A DNA stretch of 64,000 nucleotides, from the NCBI RefSeq assembly GCF_000001735.4, contig NC_003070.9, forward strand, positions 18,027,971 through 18,091,970, in the 5' to 3' direction. A model generated the notes under the pieces. That model worked only from the letters and a program-made list of their open reading frames with translations, searched no databases and was not told the DNA's origin. Source of the DNA: Arabidopsis thaliana. Taxonomy: Eukaryota; Streptophyta; Magnoliopsida; Brassicales; Brassicaceae. The translations under genes were made by a program, and so were the position numbers. Below, in pieces: positions 1 through 11,542 of this stretch (position 1 is its first letter; every line of letters starts with the position of its first letter).

Positions 1-62
1 TACGTACAAGGGCAAGCAATAACATTGATGAGGAACAAGTCAAAGCGACTTCTTCAGCTTAA
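1..62 (+). CDS. Possible 3' end of an upstream gene
   Basis: Reading from base 3, an open frame of 19 codons runs to a TAA at 60-62 and ends in a polar, acidic tail (DEEQVKATSSA). Frame 1 is also open for about 36 codons. Either could be the last exon of a gene lying left of the window, or chance. The bases after it are AT-rich with no further coding signal. Very weak call. Confidence 0.15.
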   Translation, partial: RTRASNNIDEEQVKATSSA

Positions 63-1432
63 TATTGGGATATCAATCTCATGTATCATGTGATGAACGC
101 ATCATTGTATCTGATTTTTGAAATGAAATCAGAGTACACCATTTGATGCACATGGGAACGACAAAAAGAGAGAGAACTTTATACATGTGTTTTGATCCTT
201 ACATATTTTCATGATTTATACTATTTATATTTGTCTTTGAGACACGTTTCGAGTATGTATTGAGTAATTGATTGGATGGTTTGGAAAGATGTGGTTTTGT
301 ACAAAAATATGTGGCAGGCTTCGAATCATATTATTATCTCTCTATTCATTTAATAATTTTAAAAAGGAAGGTTACATTCTTTTTTTTTGTGAAAAATCTA
401 AGATTCTAACGTAAATGATGTAAAAATGAGTTTTATAGATAGTTTTTAATCTATGTTGGGAAAATACTCAATTCTTATTTCGTGTGATTAAGATAATAAT
501 GAAACAACTAGGAACACAAGTCAAACTCTTTTGTATGTAAGGATAGAATGTAAAATATATAAAGTTATCTAATTAATGTGAGAGCTAACTCTTTTATTGC
601 TTCATTTTTAGATTGATGATGTATTGATATTACAATTGCCACCATATATTCCTATTTATCTTAGTAGTGGAGAGATGTTATATTTTTTCTAGAGTATGCA
701 CCTTTTTTTTGGGGAAATTTTAGAATACTCTTTAATCCTTATCATTTTTCTAGATAGTTCTAGAAAAAAATTGTTCTCTGCCTCTGAGCCTTATATAGAT
801 TAGTTAATGAACTCATTTGTCTTAACTCTTAACAATTTAAAAAAACTTGGTTTTTTTCTTCGTTGTCGAATTGTCTTCACTCTTTTGTTTAATTCTTGGG
901 CTTTAATTTGGACCGACTAAACTAGACTCTTTAATTGGGCGCTAATGAAGAAAGATATCCTACAACTCTCTCTTTCCGACTTAGCCAGCTGGAATTGTTT
1001 CGATGCCAGTTAATTGACAACAATTTTGATGGGTAACACCTTGGTCGTAATGTTTGACCAGTTCTTGTCGTGTACGTCATGCACCATTCTTAATCCATCC
1101 TCCGTAAACACATGCTAAAAGACTCAAATCTGATTAGCTAGCTAATTTTTTCAAATCATGCAATATCAAATGCAATCAAAAGGCCTTATATAACAACTAT
1201 TAGAATTCGTTAGAAGATTGATATGTCATAAAATCATAATCGTAAAATAAACAGTGTATTGGTCGCAAAGTTGTAGACGACAAAGAAATAGTTGGTGACA
1301 CAAAGTTTTTTTTTTTTTTTTTGAATACCAGAAGGTTTTGGGCCGAAACCCGTAATCCCTTTAGGTGACGAGAAGTTATATACGATAAAAAAAGTGTCTT
1401 GCTGGTGTTATTTTTAGAAGATCAGGGAGGGG
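63..1432. other. AT-rich intergenic DNA, no gene seen
   Basis: No convincing ORF, tRNA or splice-bounded exon is visible. A T-run near 1306-1322 is followed by a GC-richer stretch (1330-1375) that looks like the reverse-oriented tail of a non-LTR retroelement, but it is too short to classify. Confidence 0.4.
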
Positions 1433-1669
1433 TTGGTCACGACAACATTCAAAATTTTAATGACAAAATATGAGTATGACTTGTTAAAACGGTATACTCA
1501 CATCCGTTCAGTTCAATTTCGCTTGCGTTCTTGTAATATAGTAGCTCATTGTCTAGCAAAATATGATTGTAATCATTCTGATTTCTATTATGTATTTGTC
1601 GATCCACCTAGATGGCTAAATGAACTCTTACGTAATGATTTGATTAAACAATACTATATTACTTTTTGA
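1433..1669 (+). mobile_element. Remnant of LINE RNase H-like domain
   Basis: The 78-residue translation has the C-terminal signature of the RNase H-like (RVT_3) domain found at the 3' end of plant LINE polyproteins: an asparagine-valine-alanine-histidine core (SCNIVAHCLAKYDCN), then a Pro-Pro-Arg-Trp-Leu, Leu-Leu-Arg-Asn-Asp-Leu tail and a stop. No ATG starts it and no reverse transcriptase lies upstream, so this is a truncated dead fragment. Recognition is by motif only. Confidence 0.55.
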
Positions 1670-2858
1670 CGGATAAAAACCTTGTTAAAATAGTACTTTT
1701 AATAGCCGTATTTCCGTTAATTGTGACCCAATTTCTCTTAGATAGTTATTTATGATTTATAACTACTTCGATTTTAGCATATCACACAATTTTTATGAAA
1801 ATGTCATGTCTATTTCCAACATTAATAACATGATCAGAAACGGCGACATATATGAACACTAAGGAATTGTGAAGTGATTCTAAACATTTGTGCATAAACT
1901 ACAAGCCAAGATTTAGGTCCTAAGATTATATCAAATATTATAAAGTACATTCTTATTTTTGGTTTGTACCCTCGATCGATCTCTGTCCACAAATGGATAG
2001 ATCAGTGTTGAGTCTCTTTTCATTGGGCATGTCTTTTTTGCGATCCAGTGGTTCGGCAATGGATCTAGGACCCATGATACTGATGACTCTGGCGTTGTCG
2101 ATGCCTCTTGGGTTCTTGAGAGGATTAGTTAATAAATATTATGGTATTACTATTATCATATATACCTTAGCTTTGACAAAATATGACACTCGGGTCATTC
2201 TAGCATTCACACAGCCGATTAAAATAGTCTAATTTTTGCCTAAATAAATTATTCGAATTGACTTATATTATTCTATTAAAAACTTTTTTTTTTTGTCCCA
2301 TTCAATTGGCTAAAAAGTGTTGAAAATTCCATTTGTATTACCCAAATTGTTATTAAAATTCTTGTCTCTGGTGTTACATAAGCATATATTCCATTTCCAA
2401 TTTACCAAGTTGATATAAAAATTACGAAAAATATAGAAAATTCTCCACTGTAAATCGAAAGTTAGTACAAGTTGTTTTTCACTTTATCAGTAAAAGTTCT
2501 CTAAGTTTATTCTTTTTCCTTTTTTTTTGGTTTGTTTGAAAGTGATATAAGTTTCCTTTGTGGCCACGGTTTTGCAGATTCGAATTTTTCATGAAAATGT
2601 ATATAATTTTTTTAATTCATGTGGTTTTGAAAGATTCATAAAGGTATATCAATATTGGGATAATAGCGACAGGTCTTAAATGCAGATTTATAAGATACCT
2701 ATTAATTATGTCAGCTAAGTCGGCAATATTTCCACGTAAAACCATCTACAATTTTATATACTTTGAATTTTTTTATTAAAATTGTAGATAAATATAAAAA
2801 TATAAATCGTATTCTTTAAAATTCATTCATCTTTAATCTTTTTTGCTTCAAGAACACG
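1670..2858. other. Intergenic, promoter side of the small Cys-rich gene
   Basis: AT-rich sequence with long T-runs. An 79-codon frame at 1993-2232 has no homolog that I recognise and no codon-bias support. The last 150 bases presumably carry the promoter and 5' leader of the gene at 2859. Confidence 0.35.
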
Positions 2859-3236
2859 ATGAGCGACAATAAAAATCTTCTCCTGAGACGAATGGAAGAA
2901 AAAGATCGAGCAAGAAAACAAATCTCTGTTTTATCCTCCAAAAGATCCCAAACCACAAACGCAAACGCAGCTGTTACAGCTCCGTCCGAGGTGGCGTTTA
3001 ACGTTTGTTGTTTATGTGTTTATTGTCCTCTTTGTGTTCTTTGGTGCTGCATCAAACAGCCTTGTACAATTGGATGGAGAGCCATTCTAAACGCCAAACG
3101 CAGATTAAGCGGTTGCAGCGGCTGCGGTAGAAGCTTTAGCAGGAGGGTTTTGGCTGCTGATTATTCGTCTTTTTCGGATATTGATTCTGATGATGTGAAT
3201 TGCAAAGCTCATAATTGCTCAACACGAAATCGGTGA
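2859..3236 (+). CDS. Small Cys-rich uncharacterised plant protein
   Basis: A single-exon frame of 125 codons starts with ATG at 2859 and ends with TGA. The N-terminus is basic and polar. Residues about 50-66 form a dense cluster of cysteines with Trp and Leu (CCLCVYCPLCVLWCCIKQPC), followed by GWRA and a basic stretch; a second CSGCG group lies near residue 90. I recognise the Cys cluster plus GWR pattern from small uncharacterised Brassicaceae proteins, probably membrane-associated or acylated, but know no function. The locus probably corresponds to At1g48745. The Cys cluster could also be a metal site. A real gene is likely because the frame is intact and the composition is unlike its AT-rich surroundings. 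Confidence 0.6.
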   Translation: MSDNKNLLLRRMEEKDRARKQISVLSSKRSQTTNANAAVTAPSEVAFNVCCLCVYCPLCVLWCCIKQPCTIGWRAILNAKRRLSGCSGCGRSFSRRVLAADYSSFSDIDSDDVNCKAHNCSTRNR

Positions 3237-6200
3237 CTACAAAAAATTTATTGAGTTTCATGAATTTCCCAAACTTCCTTTTTCTCTGATCTAAACGCCG
3301 ACGCAAAACGCTGGAGTTGACTTCATAGTTCATAATGCTGAGTTGATGAAAAATCTCGAGATTAAGCTCTATTATTTCGATAATTTAGAGGTTAAAGATG
3401 TTGTTGTGATTGATTATATAAAGATGTATATATTACTTGGTGAAGAATAAAGTTGTTTTTTTTTCTTCTTCAAATTATTGTCATCAGTAACAGTAAGGAA
3501 TAAAAGTGTGATGCTGTTGTGCCTTTTTCTTCTTCCTATTCAGTTATATTTGTATAAAAAAATATAGGGGGAGAAAACAACAACCCAAAGAAATAACAAT
3601 AATCACATGAAAATGTAATTTTCTTAGACAGTGACGGAGAAGACAGTAAGATACAAATAGAGTTGATTAGGTCAATTACCAAATTAAGTAACGTAACTAA
3701 ATAAAGGACCAGCTGTGAAAACCTAAGTTTTTGAGTTTTGGTCCTTTTGGAGTATATGTTATTCTCGAACAATGCTTTAAACACTATTATTGCAAAATTT
3801 GTGGGATTAATACGTACGATGTGCGTTTGGTGTGGTGTTTATTTTGTGCATCTTAATCAGTGTTTATGTTATGCGTTGTGCGTTTGGTGTGGCCGTGTGG
3901 GATTTGCTTTAGTTTATAAAATACTTAAGATAATGTTTATAATACTTATTAAGATAATGTTCTAAAAAGTGTTAACAAATAATGTTGGAAACAATCGAGG
4001 TGGACGAGAAAAAGATCGAACCCTTCAATCATTGGTATTAAACAATTTCTATTTATAAAATAAAATGGATGTTTTAATTACAGAAAAAAAACTTCTTGTG
4101 GTTTATTGAAACCAAGGTGAACTCTTCAACCTAATTTACATATGACCTGATGAGAAGAAATATGAGAGAAGGGGAAGAAAATCAAGGAGGAAAGCCTCTC
4201 ATGAACGGAACCAAGCTTGGAGGATGTTTGAGCTCCATTTTGAAAACTTGTCTTCTAAGATTTGATGCCTTGTTTCTCACACAATGATCCACAATTTTTT
4301 AGATTAAAGAATGAGTTAGTGACTTTCCCCAATGCTCCGGTTTTTCTCTCCAAAATGTAAAGATTGTCTCTTGTAACGCAATCATAAGAGGTTGCTTAGT
4401 GGATGAATCTGAAAAAGGGTAACCAGTTGAGAATGAGAGACAAGTATCGACATGGAGACTGGAGTTTCATTTTCTGTAGAATTGCTACCCATATCATACC
4501 TGAAAATTGACACTCCAAGAAGGTGATTCCAAAATCCATTAGCTTGCTTGCAAAGAATGCTTATTGGATACACTCTGAGACCCAATCTGAGAAACATGTT
4601 TTAGTTGGATTCATGTTTAAGAGACAAACAGCCAACAACAAAATTTTTGCTTGGGTATTCGATGTTTATGCCATACGTACATGCTTGAATCAATAAGGAG
4701 AATGATCTCGGATGCGATGGTAAATCTCGGAGAAAATATTATATTAGCGTTTTTTTCCTAGTAATCGGCAGATCTTGAAACTCTTGTCATCATGTTAAGA
4801 AAGAGAGATAGAAGTAAGATGAGTTGTCAACTTGTCATGAATAGTTGGTTGATGAGGAATACACCATCGACCTCAAAACAATAGCTTGAGCAACAATGTA
4901 ATTGTTGGACAGTCCCAACTCTTGTATTCAAAAGGGGCCAATGAGGTGTCCGTAGTTTATAACTGCAAAGATGTTGAAGCTTTATTACCAATCAACGTTG
5001 TGATATAATCTCAAGCCAATGGAGCTTCTGATCTTATGGGAAAGAATTAACAAGAGAAATATTGGTGATTTATTTCCCAAATTTCCGCTTTGATAGGTAT
5101 CTTCAGTTTACCAAGCCACCAAAATCTAATGTTGCATGCTAAAAATATCATCCAAACTCGCTTGAGGTTACATATGGTATTTCAAGATTTCTCCTGTGAC
5201 GAAGCCACAAGCCATCCTCCTCTCGAGGAGAGTGATCGAAGATGTCCATTTTTAACACTGTAAAACATCCATGTTTTTGTCCATAAGAAAACTGTGAAAC
5301 TAGGGTTGAGCATAAAACTCGAAATCCAAACACCCATCCCAAAAACGATCCAAAAAATTCGAATTCTTCTACATGAATTATCCGGTCCAAACCAAAAAAC
5401 AAAAATTATATTCGAAAACCCAAAATAAAATTATATATCTAAAACTATTAGTTATATCCTAATAACCTAGATATCCAATAAAATTTAGTTGTATTTGTTA
5501 AAAATTATACTTTTTGTAAAATTGAACCAAATTTTAGTAAGATTAAACCAAGTTTTAATTAAAAAAAAAAAAAAAAATTTAGTTTTCTTTTTCTAGAAAC
5601 CGATCTTAAACTGATTGAATCCATCCGACATATGTAAAACTCCCATAAATAAAGGCCAATGGACCTTGTATTCTGCCAAACTCTTTATGCAAACACACAT
5701 AAATTTCTCTTTGAGATTTTGATTCTACCTCTACTTCTTATACTCAATCAGAATTAAATGCAAAAAATCCCACCCCACGAAATCGAATTGTCATAAAATC
5801 TGAAGAGATAATACACTCTCCCAGAACCGTCCCCGAAGTTTTAGTAGCTATAAAAAAAAACTGGTTGATTTTCCCTTGAGAAAAATAAAATAAAATTTCT
5901 CTTTTGCTTGGAATCAAACCAGCAACCAATTCTTTGAGTTACTAGTGTGTTTCCAGCTAAACTAAGAAATTTTCACGCGAAAATGGTTCGATTTAGTATA
6001 CAAATATATAAGGCAGCTATAAGCACCAGCTTTAGTGACTTGTACTTTTGGACGTCTCTACTTCTATCCGAAATTATCTGTATCCTAAATTATCTGAATC
6101 CAAAAAATCTGAAACGAATCCGATTCGATATCTAAATGTTCATGTTTCTTTGTAACGGTCCCAAAGTGCAAATGACAGATTTGGTAAGGTGTCAAATATA

Positions 6201-7915
6201 ATGCCGATAAGGACAAATTTGAGGAGGTGAAAGATCAGTGTAACTAAGGTGTCATGAAGTCCAAGAGGGAAGCTTGTACATGTGGTGAATATTGGCTTAT
6301 TACAACAATTTTTCTTTGCAATATCACTATTTTTAAATGCATATTATCATTAGTTTTTCTTCGTTATACTCATCATTAATGTATTTTGACAACATTATAT
6401 ATTGACAGAAATGTTTTTCGACAACATCATATATTAGTTGTATGAATTTTATTCATTAATTTCTCTCTTATATAAATTTATGTCATAGTTCAAACAAGCC
6501 ACCCTGTATGAAATTGAAAATATGCTTGGTTACCTAGGTAAAGGTTTCTGATAATTCGGAACTATTACAAATCATTTATAAAAATATACACAATCTATAT
6601 AAAATTGAAAATACATTGTGAAACAGTGACCTGTTTTTACCTTTGTAGAGAAAATTTTAAGTAACCATTAGCATGTGTCATGATGAGAGGTGTGGAAATA
6701 ATTAATGGATGTATATATGTATCTATATGAAGTGTCATTAAATCCAAGATCCGTCCAATTATAATTTGAAACATCACAAAGTTGAAAAAAGAAAACGAGT
6801 ACAGAGAAATTAAATGGCAATCAATAATAACAACTAAACTTGTACCTCCATTAATTCACTAGATGATCTTAGAAGCTTTTATCAAAAAAGTGTTTGGACC
6901 CACTTTTTAGGTATACGATTAAAGTGCTTGAAACTCTTCAGAGTGGGTAATCTTAGTGCCTATTTTTTTTTATAAAATTACAAATATTGTATTTTGTTGT
7001 CCGTGTGAGTGTGAGGGACAAGAGATTGCACTAAATTTAGTTGGTGTAGTGGTGCAACTTACAACAATAACCAGTATTTTGACTTTTTTTTACATAGAAA
7101 GTGGGGTTTTTTAAGAGCTAATGCTGATTATATTGTAAAAATATGTATATGTACACTAATCAATATGAGTTTTAGTAATTTTGAATACAACCGGAAACTA
7201 CCAACAACTTACATTTTTGAAGCGAATTCGCTTCTTCTACTTGCTCGTTCTATTCTATTTTATAAGATTTATTTTTTTTTGGCTAAAATTACATATAGTA
7301 TAAAATTGTTTATCATTTACAGAAATGTTGTTTAATATTTTAATTTAAAACCATACGACCAATCATAGAAAAATATTACATAACATAAATGTACACAAAA
7401 TATTAAATATATTTAAAATTTTACGTAAAAATGAAACTTTTTGTTCGGAGATTTTAATAAAATAAAATAAAAAAGGAGAAGCTTTGTCTTCAGTGAAAAC
7501 ATATAAATTTATTTCGTATGAGACGAATCAATTGTTGCTTGTTGTCCTAGCATGGATCACTCTAATTAGTAGTAATGAGGTTTTGCTAAAAGTAACAAGA
7601 TCAGTTGAAGCAAACAAAGATGTTTTTAGTGTTGTTGTTTTTTTGGACAAAGATGTTTTTAGTGTTTAGCTTTGGTTATTGTGGTACAATGGTAAGTCTT
7701 GATCTTTGGAGTTATTGTTTTAAGTCGTAGCTTTTATTCTCTCTTTATAGCTTTTTTTTAGCTTAGTATCCGGAGATAAATTTGTCTTTCACCGGCTTAG
7801 TTTTTGGAAGGGTTTGATCCTTGCCGGCTTCATGTATCAAAATACTATCCCACCGTTGTAAGTTGTAATCCTCAATGGCTCAATGAATGATAATAAATAA
7901 AGTTAACTCTTTCAA
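3237..7915. other. Long gene-poor stretch with degenerate repeats
   Basis: About 4.7 kb without a convincing gene. Short frames at 3738, 4382 and 5148 show no family signature. A 16-base TGTGCGTTTGGTGTGG-type motif recurs near 3820 and 3876. At 5285-5520 and 6040-6140 there is AT-rich sequence rich in AAACCC/ATCCGAA-type words that resembles dispersed Arabidopsis DNA-transposon debris. No intact terminal repeats were found. Confidence 0.4.
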
Positions 7916-7965
7916 GTGATAAAAAAAAAGAAAAGAAGAAAGCTTTTATCACACTTTCTATCCCC

Positions 7966-7973
7966 TATAAATA
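7966..7973 (+). promoter_or_regulatory. TATA box of the lipid-transfer protein gene
   Basis: A perfect TATAAATA lies 76 bases before the lipid-transfer protein ATG, leaving room for a start site near 8000 and a leader of about 50 bases. This is the usual architecture of strongly and tissue-specifically expressed plant genes. Confidence 0.65.
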
Positions 7974-8048
7974 GAAGGGATGGCTTGAAGACACATACTG
8001 AAAACAGAACAAACACAAACACAAACAGAGAATCAACGAAGAAGAAAA

Positions 8049-8333
8049 ATGGTGAAGGTGATGTGGGTTTCCGTTTTAGCTCTGGCGGCGGCGATTCTCC
8101 TTTTGACGGTCCCGGTGGCAGAAGGGGTGACGTGCTCGCCTATGCAGCTGGCTTCATGTGCGGCGGCGATGACGTCATCGTCGCCGCCATCGGAGGCGTG
8201 TTGCACAAAGCTGAGAGAGCAGCAGCCATGCCTTTGTGGGTACATGAGGAACCCTACCCTCCGCCAATACGTTAGCTCCCCTAACGCAAGGAAAGTCTCC
8301 AACAGTTGCAAGATTCCTTCCCCAAGCTGTTAA
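8049..8333 (+). CDS. Non-specific lipid-transfer protein, type 2
   Basis: A single exon encodes 94 residues. Residues 1-26 form a secretory signal peptide (hydrophobic core with many Ala/Leu, cleavage after AEG). The mature part of about 68 residues carries the eight-cysteine motif at positions 29, 37, 51, 52, 61, 63, 87 and 94. The spacing C-x7-C-x13-CC-x8-CxC-x23-C-x6-C is diagnostic of type-2 nsLTPs, small secreted proteins that bind lipids in the cell wall or apoplast (family knowledge). It has a TATA box and lies tail-to-tail with the AP-3 delta adaptin gene. Likely At1g48750. The physiological ligand cannot be read from sequence. Confidence 0.95.
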   Translation: MVKVMWVSVLALAAAILLLTVPVAEGVTCSPMQLASCAAAMTSSSPPSEACCTKLREQQPCLCGYMRNPTLRQYVSSPNARKVSNSCKIPSPSC

Positions 8334-8432
8334 GGAAATGTTAATCATGATTAATTAGTGACAAGTTTCGCTGATTATAGTGGTTAATGCTGGTCTTATC
8401 TTCGTCACTACTATTTAGAATAATAAATGAAG

Positions 8433-8475
8433 TGATGATGATTGATGATTGATGATTGATGATTATCATCATCAT
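8433..8475. repeat. GAT-rich simple repeat
   Basis: Repeated GATGATT units are followed by a reverse-complementary ATCATCATC run, giving a small potential hairpin just downstream of the lipid-transfer protein gene. It lies between the convergent 3' ends of two genes. Confidence 0.6.
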
Positions 8476-8681
8476 GCTTGAATGTTATGTTTTCTATCTT
8501 ATAAAATATGAAATATACTTTAGAAATATGTTTCGTCGGATCTCTCTTATAAATTATGACAGAAACCAAGAAACCAATACATGAAAGTCTATACACAAAA
8601 AGAATTACACAAGACATTTTGTTTGGTTTCTGTATGAACAAAGACATATTTTAAAAGAACACAAACTGATTTTTCACTCCA

Positions 8682-11291
8682 TCACAAGAGAAAATCTGGA
8701 ATTATAACTTGTTCTGAAGCAGAAGCTACTTCATTTTGCCGTCGTGATTTGTGCTTACTACTTCCCTCTCCCTTCTTCTTCTTTTTCTTCTTCTTCTTCT
8801 TCTCTGAGTTCTGATGATTTTCTATCCTCGAGCTCTCTTCTTTTTCCTGTTGTCCTGAATTCGGATTTCCCTCGTACCTATCTTTTTCTTTTCCCTTGTT
8901 CTTTACCAGAAGAGCGCTTTGGATCGCTCGGGACAAAGATTCATCATCATTAGCAGTCTGTATATTTGTTTTTGCTTGAGGAGTGATTCTTGATTCATCT
9001 CCATCGTCTAGTTTCACCACTACAGGCCGTGGTTTAGATTGGTTTGGCTTTCTCTTGGGGTTAAATGAATCCTGGGATATCTCGTTTGCTAATTCATTTG
9101 CCAGAGGATAATCGCTTGACGTGCCGTTGCTATCTTGATCCTCCTTTTGAGAAGTAAGATAATACATTCCATGGCGTTTACGGTGTTCAGCTAGCAGAGA
9201 TGAAGCTTCATGTGGAGGAGATGAAGATGAAGTGGCTTCTTGTTGATCTCTGATTCTGAGTTTGGAGACAGAGAAGCTGATCTTGTCTGTGTATGAAACC
9301 GAATCCGATTCCACGGGTTTAAGATGTTCCCCACAGATCTCCTCCAGATCCCCGAGATTCTCTTTCAGCTCTAACCCATCCGGTACACAAACCTTTTCTT
9401 GTGCAGTTGCAGAAATAGGACCAAACTCTTCTGAGAACACATCTTCCATGAATGCTGTAACTCTAGAAGCTTCTGTTTCGTTGTCTTGGAGATTTAATTG
9501 CTCAGCTATTTCTTGCTTTATCACACTGATGTATCCTAAAACATTCTTAGCTCTCTCCTGCACTTCCACATCATGGTATCCAGATAAAGGCCCCAAACCA
9601 AGCTCAATCACATTCACCAGACTCAATATAGATTCATGTGTGAAAACATTCACCAACAAAGAGCCAGAACTTGATTCCTGAGCCAAGGATGACGAAGTGG
9701 GTTCCTGGGACGAGAAGTAAGACCCCAGACAGAAGACAAGAACTTTGAAAGCTGAATGTATATAGATAGCTTTTATGGAGGGGGGTAAGAGATCAGTTCG
9801 TGGTTGCAGAAGCGCCTCCACAGTTTCATACGGATTCTTAGAGAACTCAACGTATTCACCTGAAACCCACGCAGCTGCAGATAGTATAGGGTGTAAGAAC
9901 AAGTTACCGAGCAATGCAGGATCAATGAGCAGTGCCCAAGAAACACGGACTAGCTGTGGTCTAGCATCTCTGACCCTCATACCGATATCGATCAACTGAT
10001 GCTCAATATCTTCCCCTCTTTGACAATGTGGGATTCTAGCCATTTCACCAAGAAGAGACAAATACCAATCAAAGTCAACTATGATCTCATATGCATTCCT
10101 GGAGCATGCCGATAAGACAGAAAAAATAATCTCATTGCAGAACAAAGGGTCTGACTTGAGTGCATAATTCATAAGAATCCTGGAGATTTCCGACACATTA
10201 TCTTCATTCACCATTGCCATTAAGAGATGCAATGCCTCGAGTTTAACATTTGGATCCTCATCGCTCATAGCCTTGACGACTACCTCTTTGTTCTCCAAAA
10301 CTGCCCACAAATGCTTAGGAGCAACAATCGACAAGGCGTTAAGACCGAGATACTTAAGATTTGGATCATCTTCCACCAGAAACTCCCGGATCTTTGCAAC
10401 AGCAAGTTTCACAGCCGCTTCGTTATCACTCAAGCTACTCACCACGGTTCGAACACACTCAAAAACCAGAGACTTTGCCACAGTCCTCCTCATATGTTCA
10501 CAAATCGGCTCAGCAACCTTCTTACCCAATCTCGGTTCAATCAAGGCCAACTTAGCAAATATCTTAAGAACCTTGATCAGAACCCAATTATTCCTTGAAT
10601 CAACCAATACTTTATAGAACTCAGGAGCTAAAGGAAGACAAGACTGAGGATCCTTTGTAGCAAGCTCACAGAACACTCCAACTACAGCAGACAGAATCTG
10701 CGGATCAGAGGTTTCAAGATTCTCAACTAGACGTTTAAAACACACCTTAACAGCATCATGATACTTCTCAAAAACCCTCAAAACCACACCAATTGCTTTC
10801 TTCTTCACGAAAGATTTACTACTACCCAGGAGAGTAAACACTTCAGGAGTCAAATCTCTAGCTAGGTCATGAGTTCCGATCCTAGACAAACATTCCAAAG
10901 CTAGACTAACCTCGTATTCATTAGCACTATTCAAATCCTTTCTCACCTGGTTAGTGATCAGAAGCATAACCGAGGTCTGATCGTTGAATGATTGAGTAAT
11001 TGCTTGGTAACCGATCCTCTTGTGTTGGAATCGTGAAGAAGACACGACTTCTACGGCGTGAAACGCGGCCCAAGACATGTCGACGCCGTGAAGTGCGGCG
11101 AGGTAAGAGAGCTTGTGAAGAGCGGTGGATTTAGTTGAGAGATCTGTGGCTTTGATCTCGCGGCGGATTTCTTCAACGGCTCTAGAAATGAAATTGGATT
11201 CTCCGAGAAGCTGGAGACGAAAGCCTTTGATTAGATCCTCGAGACTTCGTTGGAACAAGTTGTCCATTATAGAAGTGGAAGACGACGACAT
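8682..11291 (-). CDS. PAT4: AP-3 complex subunit delta (delta-adaptin)
   Basis: An intronless frame of 869 codons, ATG at 11291. The first ~570 residues are an Adaptin_N HEAT/ARM solenoid, with repeated Leu-rich helices such as LNALSIVAPKHL and LHLLMAMV. A polar linker and a basic tail follow, with ten consecutive lysines at about 831-840; the protein ends EQVIIPDFLL. AP-3 delta is the large scaffold subunit of the AP-3 adaptor, sorting cargo from Golgi/endosomes to the vacuole in plants (family knowledge). It is shorter than animal delta (about 1150 residues), mainly because the C-terminal region is reduced, as is normal in plants. Absence of introns in so long a plant gene is notable. I match it to At1g48760, known as PAT4. 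Confidence 0.95.
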   Translation of the reverse strand: MSSSSTSIMDNLFQRSLEDLIKGFRLQLLGESNFISRAVEEIRREIKATDLSTKSTALHKLSYLAALHGVDMSWAAFHAVEVVSSSRFQHKRIGYQAITQSFNDQTSVMLLITNQVRKDLNSANEYEVSLALECLSRIGTHDLARDLTPEVFTLLGSSKSFVKKKAIGVVLRVFEKYHDAVKVCFKRLVENLETSDPQILSAVVGVFCELATKDPQSCLPLAPEFYKVLVDSRNNWVLIKVLKIFAKLALIEPRLGKKVAEPICEHMRRTVAKSLVFECVRTVVSSLSDNEAAVKLAVAKIREFLVEDDPNLKYLGLNALSIVAPKHLWAVLENKEVVVKAMSDEDPNVKLEALHLLMAMVNEDNVSEISRILMNYALKSDPLFCNEIIFSVLSACSRNAYEIIVDFDWYLSLLGEMARIPHCQRGEDIEHQLIDIGMRVRDARPQLVRVSWALLIDPALLGNLFLHPILSAAAWVSGEYVEFSKNPYETVEALLQPRTDLLPPSIKAIYIHSAFKVLVFCLGSYFSSQEPTSSSLAQESSSGSLLVNVFTHESILSLVNVIELGLGPLSGYHDVEVQERAKNVLGYISVIKQEIAEQLNLQDNETEASRVTAFMEDVFSEEFGPISATAQEKVCVPDGLELKENLGDLEEICGEHLKPVESDSVSYTDKISFSVSKLRIRDQQEATSSSSPPHEASSLLAEHRKRHGMYYLTSQKEDQDSNGTSSDYPLANELANEISQDSFNPKRKPNQSKPRPVVVKLDDGDESRITPQAKTNIQTANDDESLSRAIQSALLVKNKGKEKDRYEGNPNSGQQEKEESSRIENHQNSEKKKKKKKKKKGEGSSKHKSRRQNEVASASEQVIIPDFLL

Positions 11292-11475
11292 TGATGATTC
11301 TCGTGGTTTTGAAGAGATCCTTCTTAGTGGTTAGGTCTTAAAACTGTAGTTGGAAATTGAAAGGAGCCATCAATTGATGTTGGGAAGATGAGATTCCGAG
11401 GGCTTTTCAAGCTGATCGGCGTTGCCCAAACTCGCGATCTCATCGGAGAGGGAAGAAGGAAGTAAGGCAAGAAAA

Positions 11476-11542
11476 AGGGCTTTGTGGGCTTTAATGGCTT
11501 ATTGAGTTTGTGGGCTTTTTTATAGTAGAAACTAGTGGGCCT
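11476..11542 (-). promoter_or_regulatory. Cluster of site II (TGGGCY) elements
   Basis: TGGGCT at 11485-11490, TGGGCTT at 11511-11517 and TGGGCC at 11536-11541, with a further GGGCTT at 11477, lie about 190-250 bases upstream of the delta-adaptin ATG. Such TGGGCY clusters are binding sites of TCP factors and are typical of growth-associated housekeeping promoters in Arabidopsis. Confidence 0.6.

Noticed and set aside
4382..4597. Minus-strand ORF of 71 codons in gene-poor DNA
   Set aside because: Looked for reverse transcriptase or RNase H motifs on this strand and found none that hold up.
7916..8275. Plus-strand ORF of 119 codons across the lipid-transfer protein gene
   Set aside because: It overlaps the nsLTP reading frame in another phase and has no family signature; the nsLTP frame has the signal peptide and eight cysteines.
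9262..9681. Plus-strand ORF of 139 codons
   Set aside because: It lies entirely antisense to the AP-3 delta coding sequence and shows no domain; a shadow frame.
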